Positions 38,182 through 48,269 of a stretch of 64,000 nt of DNA are shown here, piece after piece (position 1 is the first letter of the stretch; the number at the start of each line of letters is the position of its first letter). Source of the stretch: Cinnamomum chago (Eukaryota > Streptophyta > Magnoliopsida > Laurales > Lauraceae); NCBI GenBank assembly GCA_038049695.1, contig CP142452.1, positions 107,207,001 to 107,271,000 on the forward strand, read 5' to 3'. The notes beneath the pieces are model-generated. The model worked only from the letters and a program-made list of their open reading frames with translations, searched no databases and was not told the DNA's origin. Position numbers and translations under genes: made by a program.

Positions 38182-39020
38182 TGATTTATCATTGCATCGA
38201 ATTGCAGATAATGAAATGAATTTCAAATGGTTCTTTAGAGGTGTTTGGGTCCATGCTGGAAGAAAGTGCTGGTGCCATGTATGTATCAATCTTGCGATTG
38301 ATGCCGTAATACACTTCGTTCTGTTTGGTATTTAGTTAGGAATTTTGTGGGGTTTCCAGTGCATTTGCTGAGAGAATCACTTCTCACCTGAATGGGGATA
38401 TGTTTTCATGCTATTGTGTAGCTCATAGAATCAAGAAACAATTTAATTATCCATTGCAAGGAAAAAGATGGATTCCTTGTGCAATTCAACATCATTTCAG
38501 TGTATACATTTCACAGCATGGCAGAGCTTATGAAGGAAGCTACTTGTACACAAAAGAAAGGCAGCAGTTACCTTTCAAAATAAATAAATAATTGAAGGCA
38601 GCAGGCAAGAAAAAAGAAAGTAATAGCAAGCACATAATTTCTGCGGTCCCTTCAAGATTACGTCCTCAGAGTGGAAAGCCAACAATGTAGCCCAGTTTAT
38701 GCCTCCTCTTAGGTTATGACCAACCTATTACCATGTGCATCCCACTTCTAGACGTTTTCCACTGCTTTGGAAAAGTTGATATGCTGAATTCGTGTGAGAG
38801 CCAAAGTGAAAATTGATAAGAACATTGTAAACCTCCCCACCCGCACCCCCACCCCCGAAGATGTCACATTCAATGTTGAGTTGACAATATCGCCGAAATT
38901 ACATATTAATGAATGAATGAATAAATTCTTATACCTTATTTTTGAACTTGTTCAGTGATAAAAGCCACATGATCAGGTCAAGTTATCATACACAATCAAC
39001 TTAAAATGTCAACCAACTAA
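38182..39020. other. 3' flank of copy B
   Basis: This holds the presumed 3' UTR and intergenic sequence. The frame at 38,400-38,591 has no recognisable domain. 'aaataaataaataatt' near 38,578-38,592 could serve as a polyadenylation signal, about 400 bases after the stop. Nothing else is supported. Confidence 0.35.
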
Positions 39021-39028
39021 ATAAATAT

Positions 39029-40086
39029 GGGAGATTCTATTGGCACCGGAGTTTTTTCTCTCCACACCGCATAAAATTTTTTATTTTTATTTTCTTCCTA
39101 AACTACCCCTTCTCCCTCTCCCTCTCTCCCTCCACCCCACCCTTCCCTCTCAGTCTCCGGCAGGAAGCCTGCAGTGGCAGCTCCAGCCGGCCTCCCTCCC
39201 CCCTCCCCCTCTCCCTCCTCTATTTTCTCTCCCTCTCCCTTCCTTTCCTAATCCCTTCTTCTTCTTCTCTCTCCTTCCCTCCCCCTCCCAGCCGCCGGCG
39301 GGGAGGGAGATCGGGCAGACAAACAGTCCATGTGACAAAGGTGAGGTGATCTATGAGTTGGATTCAGCATCCATAGTCCATACTCTAATAAAGTCTCCCA
39401 CAGAGAAAATTTAAGTGACAGGCTCATCATATTTTTGTCCAGTAGGTAATGGCCACTGAATTTTCTTGGGAGGGTGGGATCTATGGTTGGAGTCATGTGA
39501 AGAACTATCTGGTTCTGTCTCTGTCTATAATAATTTCGTGAAGAGGGGTTAGGATTTTATACAACCTATTTAATATTCAGGTTCAAACTGGTTCAAAATT
39601 GCAACCCCTGCTAAACTTGGATGTTAAAATGGTCAATTTCAAATCCTTAATTAAAAAGAAAAAGGATCAAGTTGGGTTGCTGACCCCATGCTCAGTGGCC
39701 CTGCTGCAGCCCTGCCGCCTGATCTCCCTCCCTGCCGGCAGCTGGGAGGGGGGAGGGAGGGAGAGGAAGAGGGGGGAGGGAAGGAGAGGGAAGAAGAGGA
39801 AGGGAGAGAGGGAGACAATAGAGGAGGGGGAGGGAGGAAGGAAAGGGGGGAGAGAGGGAGAGGGGGAGGGAGGCCGGTTGGAGTTGCCGCCGTGGGCTGC
39901 CGGCCGGGGATCCCTCCCCACTGGAGACTGAGAGGGTGGGGTGGGGTGGGGGTGGGGGTGGGGGAGAGGGAGAGGGAGAGGGAGAGGGATGGGGGAGGAG
40001 GGGGGAGGGGTAGTTTAGGAAATTTTTGTTTTTTTGTTTTTAGTGGTGTGTGGAGAGATAAAAATCCGGTGCCAATAGAAACCCCC
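39029..40086. mobile_element. 1.06-kb element with about 300-bp terminal inverted repeats
   Basis: The target duplication ATAAATAT lies at 39,021-39,028 and 40,087-40,094. The left arm starts 'gggagattctattggcaccgg', and the right arm ends with its near-reverse complement 'ccggtgccaatagaaacccc'. Each arm continues inward through 'cctaaactacccct', a C/T-rich tract and a GC-rich block around 'gccggc'. The centre (about 39,330-39,690) is unrelated AT-balanced sequence. No transposase. The long G/A- and C/T-rich frames here (39,599-40,137) are arm artefacts. The 8-bp duplication fits hAT, while the long arms are more MULE-like. Confidence 0.7.
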
Positions 40087-41149
40087 ATAAATATCTTTCA
40101 CATCTTGTCTGTACCTAATAAGGGCCTGTCTGGATAGGCAAAATAAAAATAGAGCAAGGTAAAGTTAAGAGATAATTAGCGAAATATCCCTCATATAGGA
40201 CTTGTAAGGCCTCCAGTCCATCAACTTTTCTTTTAAGGCCTGTAGTCCATGCAACTGGACATATTTTGGCGAGAAATCCCTGAATATAATTCTCATGACT
40301 AATTTATCCTTTCATTTGTTTTAGGCATAAAATTTTGAAATTTCAAATTTTGTATTATCCCTCTTCTTCAACCCAGAGTCTTATGTTGTCAGATTGGATC
40401 TGCAAGAAAGGAGAAAAAAGGTTCTCTGCCTTCGATTGCTGCAGAGGTTCCCGAGAAGAGGACCGAGAGTCTCTGGCTATTCCAAATAGTGGGTCATTTT
40501 GTGGCAGAACTTCGCCAGAGAAGAAGCAAAGAAAATGATCCGAGTATTGGGGCTTGTTTCCCGTCTTCGCTTGTTGGGTTTCGGTTGTTGCAGCAAAAGT
40601 ACGAAGGGGATTGATCCCAGCTTGAACCGGAGAAAAACCCACAATCAGAGAGCAGGTGCGGTTCTTGATTGATTTGCTCGGATTTGGAGAAGTCCGGCAA
40701 GAATCGCCGCCGCCGTTGCGTCGCCTGAGTGCAGGAGGTGTTTCTGGTTCGCCCACCGCTGCCGGAAAAGAGGGCGGTCATCGGAGGAGGCTGTCGGACG
40801 TCCCCGTTGCCCTTCCATTGCCGTGGAAGAAGAAGCCACTGCCAGTCCTGTTGCAGAACTGGAGTAAGGAAGAAGACCGCCTGGGTTTTGGGTTCTCAGA
40901 ACCAGAACGAGAAAAGGGAGATTAGCTGTTGATTTCCTGGTGGTGCACACATCATGTTCCCAGTTGTAGCAGATCAAAGCACTCCCAATTTCTTTTTTTT
41001 GTTTTTTCCGATCGTAGAGAACAAATCGAAATCTCTTAGAGTCCAGATCTCGCAGAGTCCGGAGCTCGCAGAGCTCGTAGAGTCCGGATCTCGCAGAGGA
41101 GGAAAAAGATGACCTAGAGGGTCGGTTCCAGTTCAGGTGAGGTCAGGTT

Positions 41150-41930
41150 AAGTTTGACCTGGTTTCAAAGCCCAAAAGCAAATCTATCTGAGTTTTTGAG
41201 AAATTTATCTGTGTTTTTGGCTAATATATATGAGTTCCCGACAAATTTAACTGAGTTTTGGAAAAATTTATCTGAGTTCTGGACAAATTTAACTGAATTC
41301 TGAACAAATTTATCTGAGTTTTTTGCAAATTTATCTGAGTTCTGAAATAAATTTCTTTACATTCTGGACAAATCTATCTGAGTTTTGGCCAATTTATCTG
41401 AGTTATGGGACAAATTTATCTGAGTTTGGACAAATTTATCCGAGTTTGTGGCAAATGTATTTGCGTTTTTCTAAATTTATTTACACTTTTTTGAAATTTA
41501 TTTAGATCTTTTAAAATTGATTTTCATCTTTTGAAAATTATTTGCGTCTTTTTAAATTGATTTTCATCTTTTCAAAATTTTTAGATTTTTTGAAATTTAT
41601 TTGCGTCTTTTTAAATTTCTCTATGTTCTTTTGATATTATAGCATTTTTTAAAATTTATTTGCGTTATTTCAAATTTATTTGTATTTTTTGAAATTAGTT
41701 TTTATTTTTTTAGAGTTTAATTTTGTTTTTTTAATTTTATTTACATCTTTTGAAATTTATTTTTGTCTTTTGAAATTTATATACATTTTTTAAAATTTAT
41801 TTTCGTCTTTTGAAATTTATTGGGATCTTTTGAAATTTATTTGCGTGTTTGAAATTTATTTCATTTTTAGAAATTTATATGAAATTTGTTTCTTGTTTTT
41901 TGAACTTTATTTGAAAATCTCATTAAGGGA
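41150..41930. repeat. Degenerate AT-rich tandem repeat, second copy
   Basis: This has the same two-phase structure as 340-1,150: 'tttatctgagtt(c/t)tggacaaa' units, then 'tttgaaatttatttgcgtc' units. It belongs to the MULE-like layer. Confidence 0.75.
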
Positions 41931-41985
41931 ATTTTATTAATCGTGACTAATTTTATGGTAGTTGACCATTATTAATGGCTTATCC

Positions 41986-42178
41986 TGAAAGTCCTTGGAT
42001 CCTAACCCTAGAGGGGGGGGGGGGGGTGAATAGGGTGTGCTACAAGTATGACCAATTTAGACCAATTTTAATTTCTTAAACTAAACTAGTCACATGTGAT
42101 GATAAATCAAACAATATGCGGAAGCTAATAAATGAATCACCACAAGCATGCACCACAACACCAAGGTTTATAGTGGTT
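41986..42178 (-). repeat. Remnant of the 3' LTR, 193 bp
   Basis: It is identical in layout to the start of the LTR at 45,254 (TGAAAGTCC, the G-run, 'gtttatagtggtt') and then breaks off. About 1.75 kb of LTR plus the polypurine tract have been deleted. A 15-bp direct repeat, AGCTGGACAAGTCTT, occurs near 42,181 and 42,209 beside the break. Confidence 0.75.
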
Positions 42179-44045
42179 TAAGCTGGACAAGTCTTCAGCT
42201 CCCCCTAAGCTGGACAAGTCTTGAAATCTTCTTGGATGCTCCTTCTCTTAGCTTGGGCTCTTAGGCTCTTTTCTTCAATCTTCTTGATGCTTGGTGCTTG
42301 ATCATTCTTCAAGCTTTCTTTCCATCTTCCTCTCTTTAGCCAAGCATCTTCTTTAGCTCCAAGCTTTCTTTCTTCTATTTGCTCTCCCCCTTTGACCATG
42401 CCTCTCTCTCCCTTTGGCAAGATATGCATTCTCTCCCTTTGTAGAAGATCATACACAACTCTCTCCTTAGGAAGCTTGGACATTCTCTTCACCCTTCTTG
42501 CGAACTTGAATTCTTTCTCCCCCTTTGATGGATAGGAGATCTTCGAGTACTTGAACTCTCGAACTCTCTCCCCCTTTGCCATTAAATTGCAAAGGTACCT
42601 ACACACATGAACTAAGGAAAATACCTTTAGTAGCACCTGTTAACAAATGAAATCGAAAAAGAAATACGTAACAGGCTATCATGTATGGAAGTTATCTCTA
42701 AGGGCTCAAGGCAATCCAAGGGTAAATTTGATCAAAACTAATACTTCCTATGAATGTTTACACTCCCCCTCAATCCATTCTCTTCTTTTGTCAAACATTT
42801 GACAAGATATAACTATTTGGTTCAAGATATAGATGGTTTAACCAAGTGAGGGTCAACTTCAAAGAAAGGATTAGATTCATTTAACTATAAAGCACAATAT
42901 GATCAAATTACCAAAAGAAAGCAAGGTCTAATGGGAAAAGCAATCATGGATATCAATTGGAAAAACAAAGAGTACCAATTGAGATTTAAGGATATGACTA
43001 TTAAATCAATCACTCTAAAATGGATTTAAGAGTATAACTATTAGGAAAAATCCAAATTAGAGCTATCCATGATGCAATTGGGTTTACCTAACATAGCATC
43101 AACTAATTTAACTATGAAAATCATATGCTATGAAAGTTTTGAACTCATTTCATTCAAACATTAAATGTGACTATTATGTGCAAGAATGAGTGAAATGAAA
43201 TTCAAGCATGAAGCCAACCTCAACTAATAACCAACCAATATTATGAACACATAAACATGGTGGTCATGGATATAACTATAAGAGCAAAAGAGGTGGCAAT
43301 TATGAACATTATGATGCTAATGGTGTGTGCCATGGAACAATCATATTGCTTATTAAGTTCAATCCAATGCACACATGGTCTATCACATACACAAGATAAG
43401 ATATCAATTGGATATGAAATCAATGGAAAGTTATACCAAATGAAACCAATTGACTATGATAACATGAATAAAAGCAAGGATGTGACAAACTTCCATCAAG
43501 CATCATTAATGCATATTCATCACTTTTAAAGATATAACTATTGAGCAAGGTGATGAATAAGAGAAATTGCAATGCAAAAAGATATGACTAGGTAAAGCAT
43601 GCAATTCTCAAAGTGTCCAAATCATATGAATTCAACTACTAAGATATCCATCAACCAACATAAATGTAAGGAATGGATTTCAAAGAGATTCATATGATCA
43701 AGAACACTACATATGAAGTTGAAACATGTATAAGGATGACACCAAGAGAATCTACATGAATCAACATCATAACCATCCATAAATAAATGACTATAAGGCA
43801 AAAAGGATGGGTTTGGGTTCTAGTATGGTTTCTACAAATATTACTAAGATCACAACCATACATAGAACCAATGGTCATTTGCATATAAAAAGAATAACTA
43901 AATAAGCAAAGATGCAAACAACATTCATTTCCATTTCTAAGATAATGAAACCAAAAGAAAAGGAAATTAATGAGAATCATGGAACATGCTAAAAAGATTA
44001 TAACTAATGAGGTTATGGAGCATTTCCATCCAAACAATCTTCAAA
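42179..44045 (-). other. Non-coding interior with a recurring 'gatataactat' motif
   Basis: Between gag and the 3' LTR no pol-like frame is found. The words gatataactat, gatatgactat or agtataactat recur roughly a dozen times at irregular spacing (for example near 42,808, 42,990, 43,030, 43,268, 43,531 and 43,584). Lysine/arginine-rich frames on the minus strand at 42,205-42,636 show no domain. The stretch 'ctccccctttgccatt' near 42,570 resembles the polypurine tract of the sister element in reverse complement. Confidence 0.5.
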
Positions 44046-45152
44046 TCATTTTGGTAAACAAAATCCAACAATGAGAAGCTTTTTGTTAATAGATTCTTTG
44101 ATTTTTGGTTTAACTTGTTTAAGCCTTTTAGAATCTATCTTGGGAGACTCCTTGTTAATTGGTTTAACTTGTTTAAGCTTTATGGAGTCTTCCTTGGTTT
44201 TTAGTGTCTTACCCTTCAAGTTTGATTTTACTTTCTTTGGTTCAAAGATGGGATTAGACACATTGCTTCTTCTTAGTTTGCACTCAAACCTAAAGTGTCC
44301 TTCAATGCCACAATAATTACATTTAGACATGGGCAAAGAAGTGTGAGTGCTAGAGAATGAGGACTCACCTTTCACAAAAGTGTTGGTGAATTTAGGGTCA
44401 TATGACATATTCCTATTAAATCCAAGACCCGTCCTATCTCCATGTGATTTACCCAATTTAAATAATTTTTCAAGTCTTTCTTCACTTTGGGTAAACTTGC
44501 ACTCATACTTTTGTTTATATCCTTCAAGTTGAGTGACTTTGGTTATAAGGATTGAATTTTCATGTTTGACTTTAGAAAGCTCATTTTCAATTTCCTTATA
44601 ATTGCTTAGCTCTTCATTGGCAAGTTTTAATTCAAGCTTTAGTTCATTAACAACATTAGATCCAAGCTCTTGGGTTTTTAACTTACTTTTAATCAACTTG
44701 GCTTCTAAATTGTTAAAGTCTTTGTCTTGCCTTTTTATTTGATCTCTTAGAATTAAACTTTCCTTATTGACATTGTCATAATCCATCTTTAATTCTTTTA
44801 GTTCATCTTGAATGTTAGATAGATTATTTAAAGAGATCATGAACTTAGAGTCTAGACATTTTATTACTTCTTCTTTCTCTCTAAGTTCATCTTTTGAAGA
44901 GTCTAGCTCTTTGGTTAGATTCATAGATTCTTCTCTTAAACTTTTGTTTCTTTTATCAAGCTTTGAAGATAATGTATATAATTCATTATAGGCTCGTTGA
45001 AGATCATCTTCATCATACTCATTTTCTTCCTCTTTTGAATCAAATTGATATTCATTTAATTGAGGGTTTGAATCTCCAATAGAAGGAAGAATGAGGGGTC
45101 TAGAAGAATCTACAAAATCTAGCATAGTGGAGTCCATTCTAATGATTTTCAT
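44046..45152 (-). CDS. Gag-like coiled-coil and zinc-knuckle protein of the LTR element
   Basis: This is an uninterrupted frame of 368 residues. An acidic N-terminus is followed by a long charged coiled coil (about residues 50-235). Then come the 'LGKSHGDRTGLGFN' segment, which parallels 'CSQKSHFDRSSLGYDH' of the element at 1,858, a CX2CX4HX4C knuckle (CNYCGIEGHFRFEC, about residue 280), and a Lys-rich tail. It corresponds to the second half of copia gag frames; the UBN2 domain and first knuckle are absent. It starts 102 bases from the primer site. It is the only frame in the element and looks translatable, so it may act in trans with proteins of an autonomous partner. Confidence 0.75.
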   Translation of the reverse strand: MKIIRMDSTMLDFVDSSRPLILPSIGDSNPQLNEYQFDSKEEENEYDEDDLQRAYNELYTLSSKLDKRNKSLREESMNLTKELDSSKDELREKEEVIKCLDSKFMISLNNLSNIQDELKELKMDYDNVNKESLILRDQIKRQDKDFNNLEAKLIKSKLKTQELGSNVVNELKLELKLANEELSNYKEIENELSKVKHENSILITKVTQLEGYKQKYECKFTQSEERLEKLFKLGKSHGDRTGLGFNRNMSYDPKFTNTFVKGESSFSSTHTSLPMSKCNYCGIEGHFRFECKLRRSNVSNPIFEPKKVKSNLKGKTLKTKEDSIKLKQVKPINKESPKIDSKRLKQVKPKIKESINKKLLIVGFCLPK

Positions 45153-45238
45153 ATAAGCACAACTCTAGGGTTTTTGACTCTAGGTTTTTACACCTAATCA
45201 AGAGTTCCAACTACTTGATCCTATAAGATAGAGCACTT

Positions 45239-45251
45239 GGCTCTGATACCA
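45239..45251 (-). other. Primer-binding site (minus strand)
   Basis: The plus-strand ggctctgatacca is the reverse complement of TGGTATCAGAGCC, complementary to initiator tRNA-Met. It is two bases from the LTR end. This fixes the orientation of the element. Confidence 0.9.
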
Positions 45252-45519
45252 ATTGAAAGTCCTTGGATCCTAACCCTAGAGGGGGGGGGGGGGGTGAATA
45301 GGGTGTGCTACAAGTATGACCAATTTAGACCAATTTTAATTTCTTAAACAAAACTAGTCACATGTGATGATAAATCAAACAATATGCGGAAGCTAATAAA
45401 TGAATCACCACAAGCATGCACCACAACACCAAGGTTTATAGTGGTTCGGCCTCAATGCCTACGTCCACTACCGGCTTGTGATCCAATCACCCCACCGGAT
45501 TTCCACTATTTATGCTTTT

Positions 45520-45725
45520 ACTAGGCTAAGTAATAACCCTTACAATGTTGCTTTTCAAGGCTAAACAACAACCTCTCAATGTGCTTTTATAGGCTAAGCA
45601 ATAACCTTTACAAAATGCTTTTCTTAGGCTAAGCAATAACCTTACAAGATGCTTTTCTTAGGCTAAGCAATAACCTTACAAGATGCTTTTCAAAGGCTAA
45701 GCAATAACCTTTACAAATATAGATT
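45520..45725. repeat. About 35-bp tandem repeat inside the LTR
   Basis: Units of the type 'ggctaagcaataacc' + 't(t)acaa.atgctttt' recur about six times. Equivalent arrays are in the LTRs at 52,262-52,465 (about six) and 56,898-57,035 (four or five). The copy number varies between LTRs. Confidence 0.85.
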
Positions 45726-46540
45726 TCTCTAAGAAGGTGTCTTTTCAAAAGAACACTCTAAGAGATACAATTTAAAGCTCAATGAAATTGCCTCTTGAAT
45801 AGGCTAATATGAAAGATTAATACAAACTCACACAAACACTCTATGAATGCAAAAGTGTATGCTCATGATGTGTGTGTGTGATGACTTCAATCAAGTTTAA
45901 AAAGAAAGCTTAATCAAATATATGCTTGAAGCATTTCAAAGTTCAAAGCTCATGAAAGATTTGATTGAAGTCTAATGCAAATCACATGTATGAAAAACAA
46001 CTTGTAAATGACATGAAAATCAAAGACTCACGAGTTGTATGAAAATGACTAACTTAGAACATGTGATGCATGTGCAATGTTGTTTTCAAAAACCAAATAG
46101 ATTTAACTAAAGTTCAAATGAAAGAAAACAACAAATTAGGTTTCAACCAAGACAAAGAATCATGCATTAAAGGAAATCAAAGACTTTGGCTAAGCATGAT
46201 TAAGTAAGGTTTAAAAACAACTTGTATTGAAACCAAGGTGAAGAATCCAATCTTAATTAGATCAAAGATTAGGAGAAGAATGGATTCAACACAGCATAGT
46301 TATCATGTATAAAATCATTTACCAATAGCTTAAACAAAACATGAAAACTATGATTAACAAAGGTAGAGCTTACTTGGTGGTTTAACTCATTAATCCAAGC
46401 TTTAGCTCTCCTAATGACCTTCTAGCCTTTCCAACTTCATCCCCTTTCAATGGCTCCAAAATGGTCTCAAAGGTTCATGTGTCAAGCCTTGAAAAAGGTT
46501 GGAAATGAATGGACTTTATAATGAAAAAGTGTCCAACGGC

Positions 46541-46682
46541 TAGTTCTCTCGGTCGACCAGGAAGGGGTCTCGGTCGACCTAGACCACACAACGGGCAGAA
46601 AAGTTACCGTTGGTGCTTCAGGTGACAGTCACCCTGCAGTGTCCTCGGTCGACCGAGATACAGGTCTCGGTCGACTGGCGAC
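46541..46682. repeat. Four GGTCGACC palindromes in the LTR
   Basis: GGTCGACC cores at 46,551 and 46,572, CTCGGTCGACCGAG at 46,644-46,657, and GGTCGACT at 46,669. They form two pairs separated by about 70 bp that include 'ccgttggtgcttcaggtgac'. The same layout is in the LTRs at 53,125-53,270, 57,695-57,835 and (inverted) 63,740-63,870. Confidence 0.8.
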
Positions 46683-47822
46683 ACTGCCGGTTGAGTGACC
46701 TGTTGGGTCCAAAAATCCAACTTTTGCACTTTTGAAGGTATTTCTTTGGGGGGATTTTTGGGCCACTAAACCAAGCTAGAATACATGTTTTAAGACATTA
46801 TAAGATGTTTAAAAACATGAACACACAAAGCCTAAGATGATTCAAAAGTTTAAAACCAAAGACTAGCTTGATTTGTTAAAACTCTTTTCAAATGAAAATG
46901 CATACAAAAATGATTCTTTTTGTGAAGAATGTATGCAAGGCTCAAACCTAAATTCTCAACATGATTTTTCAAATATAATGCACAAAGAATTAGGTTTTCA
47001 AAAGAGTTTTGGATTCTAAAAACAATGCATCCAAGTTTAGAACCAAAACATGCATAAAACAAATACTTTTCCAAATCTTAAAAGCTATGCATGTATAAAA
47101 CCAGATTTCAAGGTTTTCTAAAACAATGCATGTGAGAAAATTCAAATGATGCTAAAGTGCAAATGCATCCATCAAATTGCAAATACAAAATTCCTAACAT
47201 ATCCCACTAATCATGGGATATGATTTGAAGAAAGGGTAAATTAGATACTTTAGATTTTCAAATTTGGAAAAAGGACCTTTCACACTATAAAAGAAGATTG
47301 TGGACCTAAGGCAATAAAGTGAAATGTTCAGGGACCTCTCGCCGAATCCCCCTAAAGTTAAATAGGCCTGACGGTCTAAAATTTCAACTTTGCTATGTTT
47401 GAATGTGTCTGACCCGATAGATGAAGTAATGTTGTTACTCATATGTACTCCATTTCACTTCAACTCTAAATACTTCAATTTCCTTGAGTGAAAAGTGAAT
47501 TTTACTTTAATCCTTAACTTTACAATAAGCATCCAAATGTAGTGTAGTGAAGTATTCTACTTTAACTTCGTTAATACTTCTCCTCCACTGTACTCCTTAT
47601 GTGAAATCCATTTTATTTTACTCCACTCATCATTTATCCAAATAGGCCCTAAAGTGGTATTTAACGAACTAACCGATTCGACCCATTAATGACACGAACC
47701 CTTTAAGAGGCTATCCGAACCTGTTAATATCGTGTGGGCTCGTATCGTGTTAACGGGTGTGTGACATTTTGACAGCCCTATTTTTACAGATTAATGTCCT
47801 TTCACTCGAGCAATATTCATCG

Positions 47823-48249
47823 AGGGCTTCTAACTACACCAGCCTTTTTACCTTCCACACACAGGTGGAATTTTTTTTATAAGAAACCCCCAAAATACCC
47901 CAACCTCCTTCCCCTCCACCATCCCCACTCCCCTTCCCCCACCATCTCCACCGCTCACACCCACCACCTCCGCCACTCTCCCTCTCTATGGTCTCTCTTT
48001 CTCCCCCTCTCCCACCCTCCCTCCCCTTCTCTTTCTCCCTCCCTCCGGAGGCGCCGTGATGCTCTGCAAAGAGCGGTTTTAGCTCCTGGAAGAGGCAGAG
48101 AGAGAGAGGGAGGGAGAGAGGGAAAGGAGTGGAGGTGGTGGATGTGGGCAGAAGGGATGGTGGGGGTATTTTGGGAATAAAAAATTTTTGTTTTTATTTT
48201 TTCACTGCTGTGTGAAAGGTAGAAATCCTTAGTGTATTTAGAAGCCCGC
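47823..48249. mobile_element. 427-bp MULE-type MITE
   Basis: TATTCATCG (47,814-47,822) and TATTCACCG (48,250-48,258) form a 9-bp duplication with one mismatch. The left end 'gggcttctaactacacc' pairs with the right end 'gtgtatttagaagccc'. The interior is C/T-rich on the left and G/A-rich on the right, which makes spurious long frames. It abuts the left end of kinase fragment C. Confidence 0.65.
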
Positions 48250-48269
48250 TATTCACCGGATGTTGATGT

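Larger units (their letters stand above)
41986..47199 (-). mobile_element. Minus-strand LTR retrotransposon, gag only, inner layer
   Basis: TATCC at 41,981-41,985 and 47,200-47,204 is a perfect 5-bp target duplication. The element starts TG and ends CA. In its own sense the 5' LTR is 45,254-47,199, the primer site is at 45,239-45,251, gag is at 45,152-44,046, and the 3' LTR survives only as 41,986-42,178. No pol sequence is present in the 3.1-kb interior. Compared with the related element at 56,642-63,019, the region beside the 3' LTR (42,560-42,690 against 58,620-58,750) is conserved, while the extra reading frame of that element is missing here. Confidence 0.85.
45254..47199 (-). repeat. 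5' LTR, 1,946 bp
   Basis: In plus orientation it runs TGAAAGTCCTTGGATCC ... AAAATTCCTAACA. Features in order: a run of about 12 G, a conserved block with 'ggcctcaatgcctacgtcc', six copies of a roughly 35-bp tandem unit, and four GGTCGACC palindromes. Plus-strand open frames here, and their counterparts in the sister LTRs, reflect LTR homology rather than genes. Confidence 0.85.
40170..47353. mobile_element. MULE-like element, middle layer
   Basis: AAAGTTAAG (40,161-40,169) and AAAGTTAAA (47,354-47,362) form a 9-bp duplication with one change. The left end AGATAATTAGCGAAATATCCCTC and the reverse complement of the right end (AGGGGGATTCGGCGA...GTCCCTGA) are weakly alike. The body holds a GC-richer part with possible captured exon sequence (40,330-40,930), then the AT-rich array. 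A related copy occupies 1-1,370, and its inner end agrees with the boundary found here. No transposase is visible. The LTR retrotransposon at 41,986 is inserted inside. Confidence 0.5.
40122..47649. mobile_element. Harbinger-like element, outer layer of a three-level nest
   Basis: TAA lies at 40,119-40,121 and 47,650-47,652. The left end GGGCCTGTCTGGATA matches the reverse complement of the right end (GGGCCTATTTGGATA) at 13 of 15 bases. TAA/TTA duplications and such termini are typical of PIF/Harbinger elements. Removing the inner insertion leaves only a few hundred bases, so this was a short non-autonomous copy. It is the outer shell of the nest. Confidence 0.5.

Noticed and set aside
39599-40137. 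Long Gly/Arg- and Pro/Ser-rich frames on both strands
   Set aside because: They are low-complexity translations of the purine/pyrimidine arms of an inverted-repeat element.
45520-45725. CRISPR-like regular repeats of about 35 bp
   Set aside because: Units are contiguous without unique spacers, lie in a plant LTR, and recur in sister LTRs.
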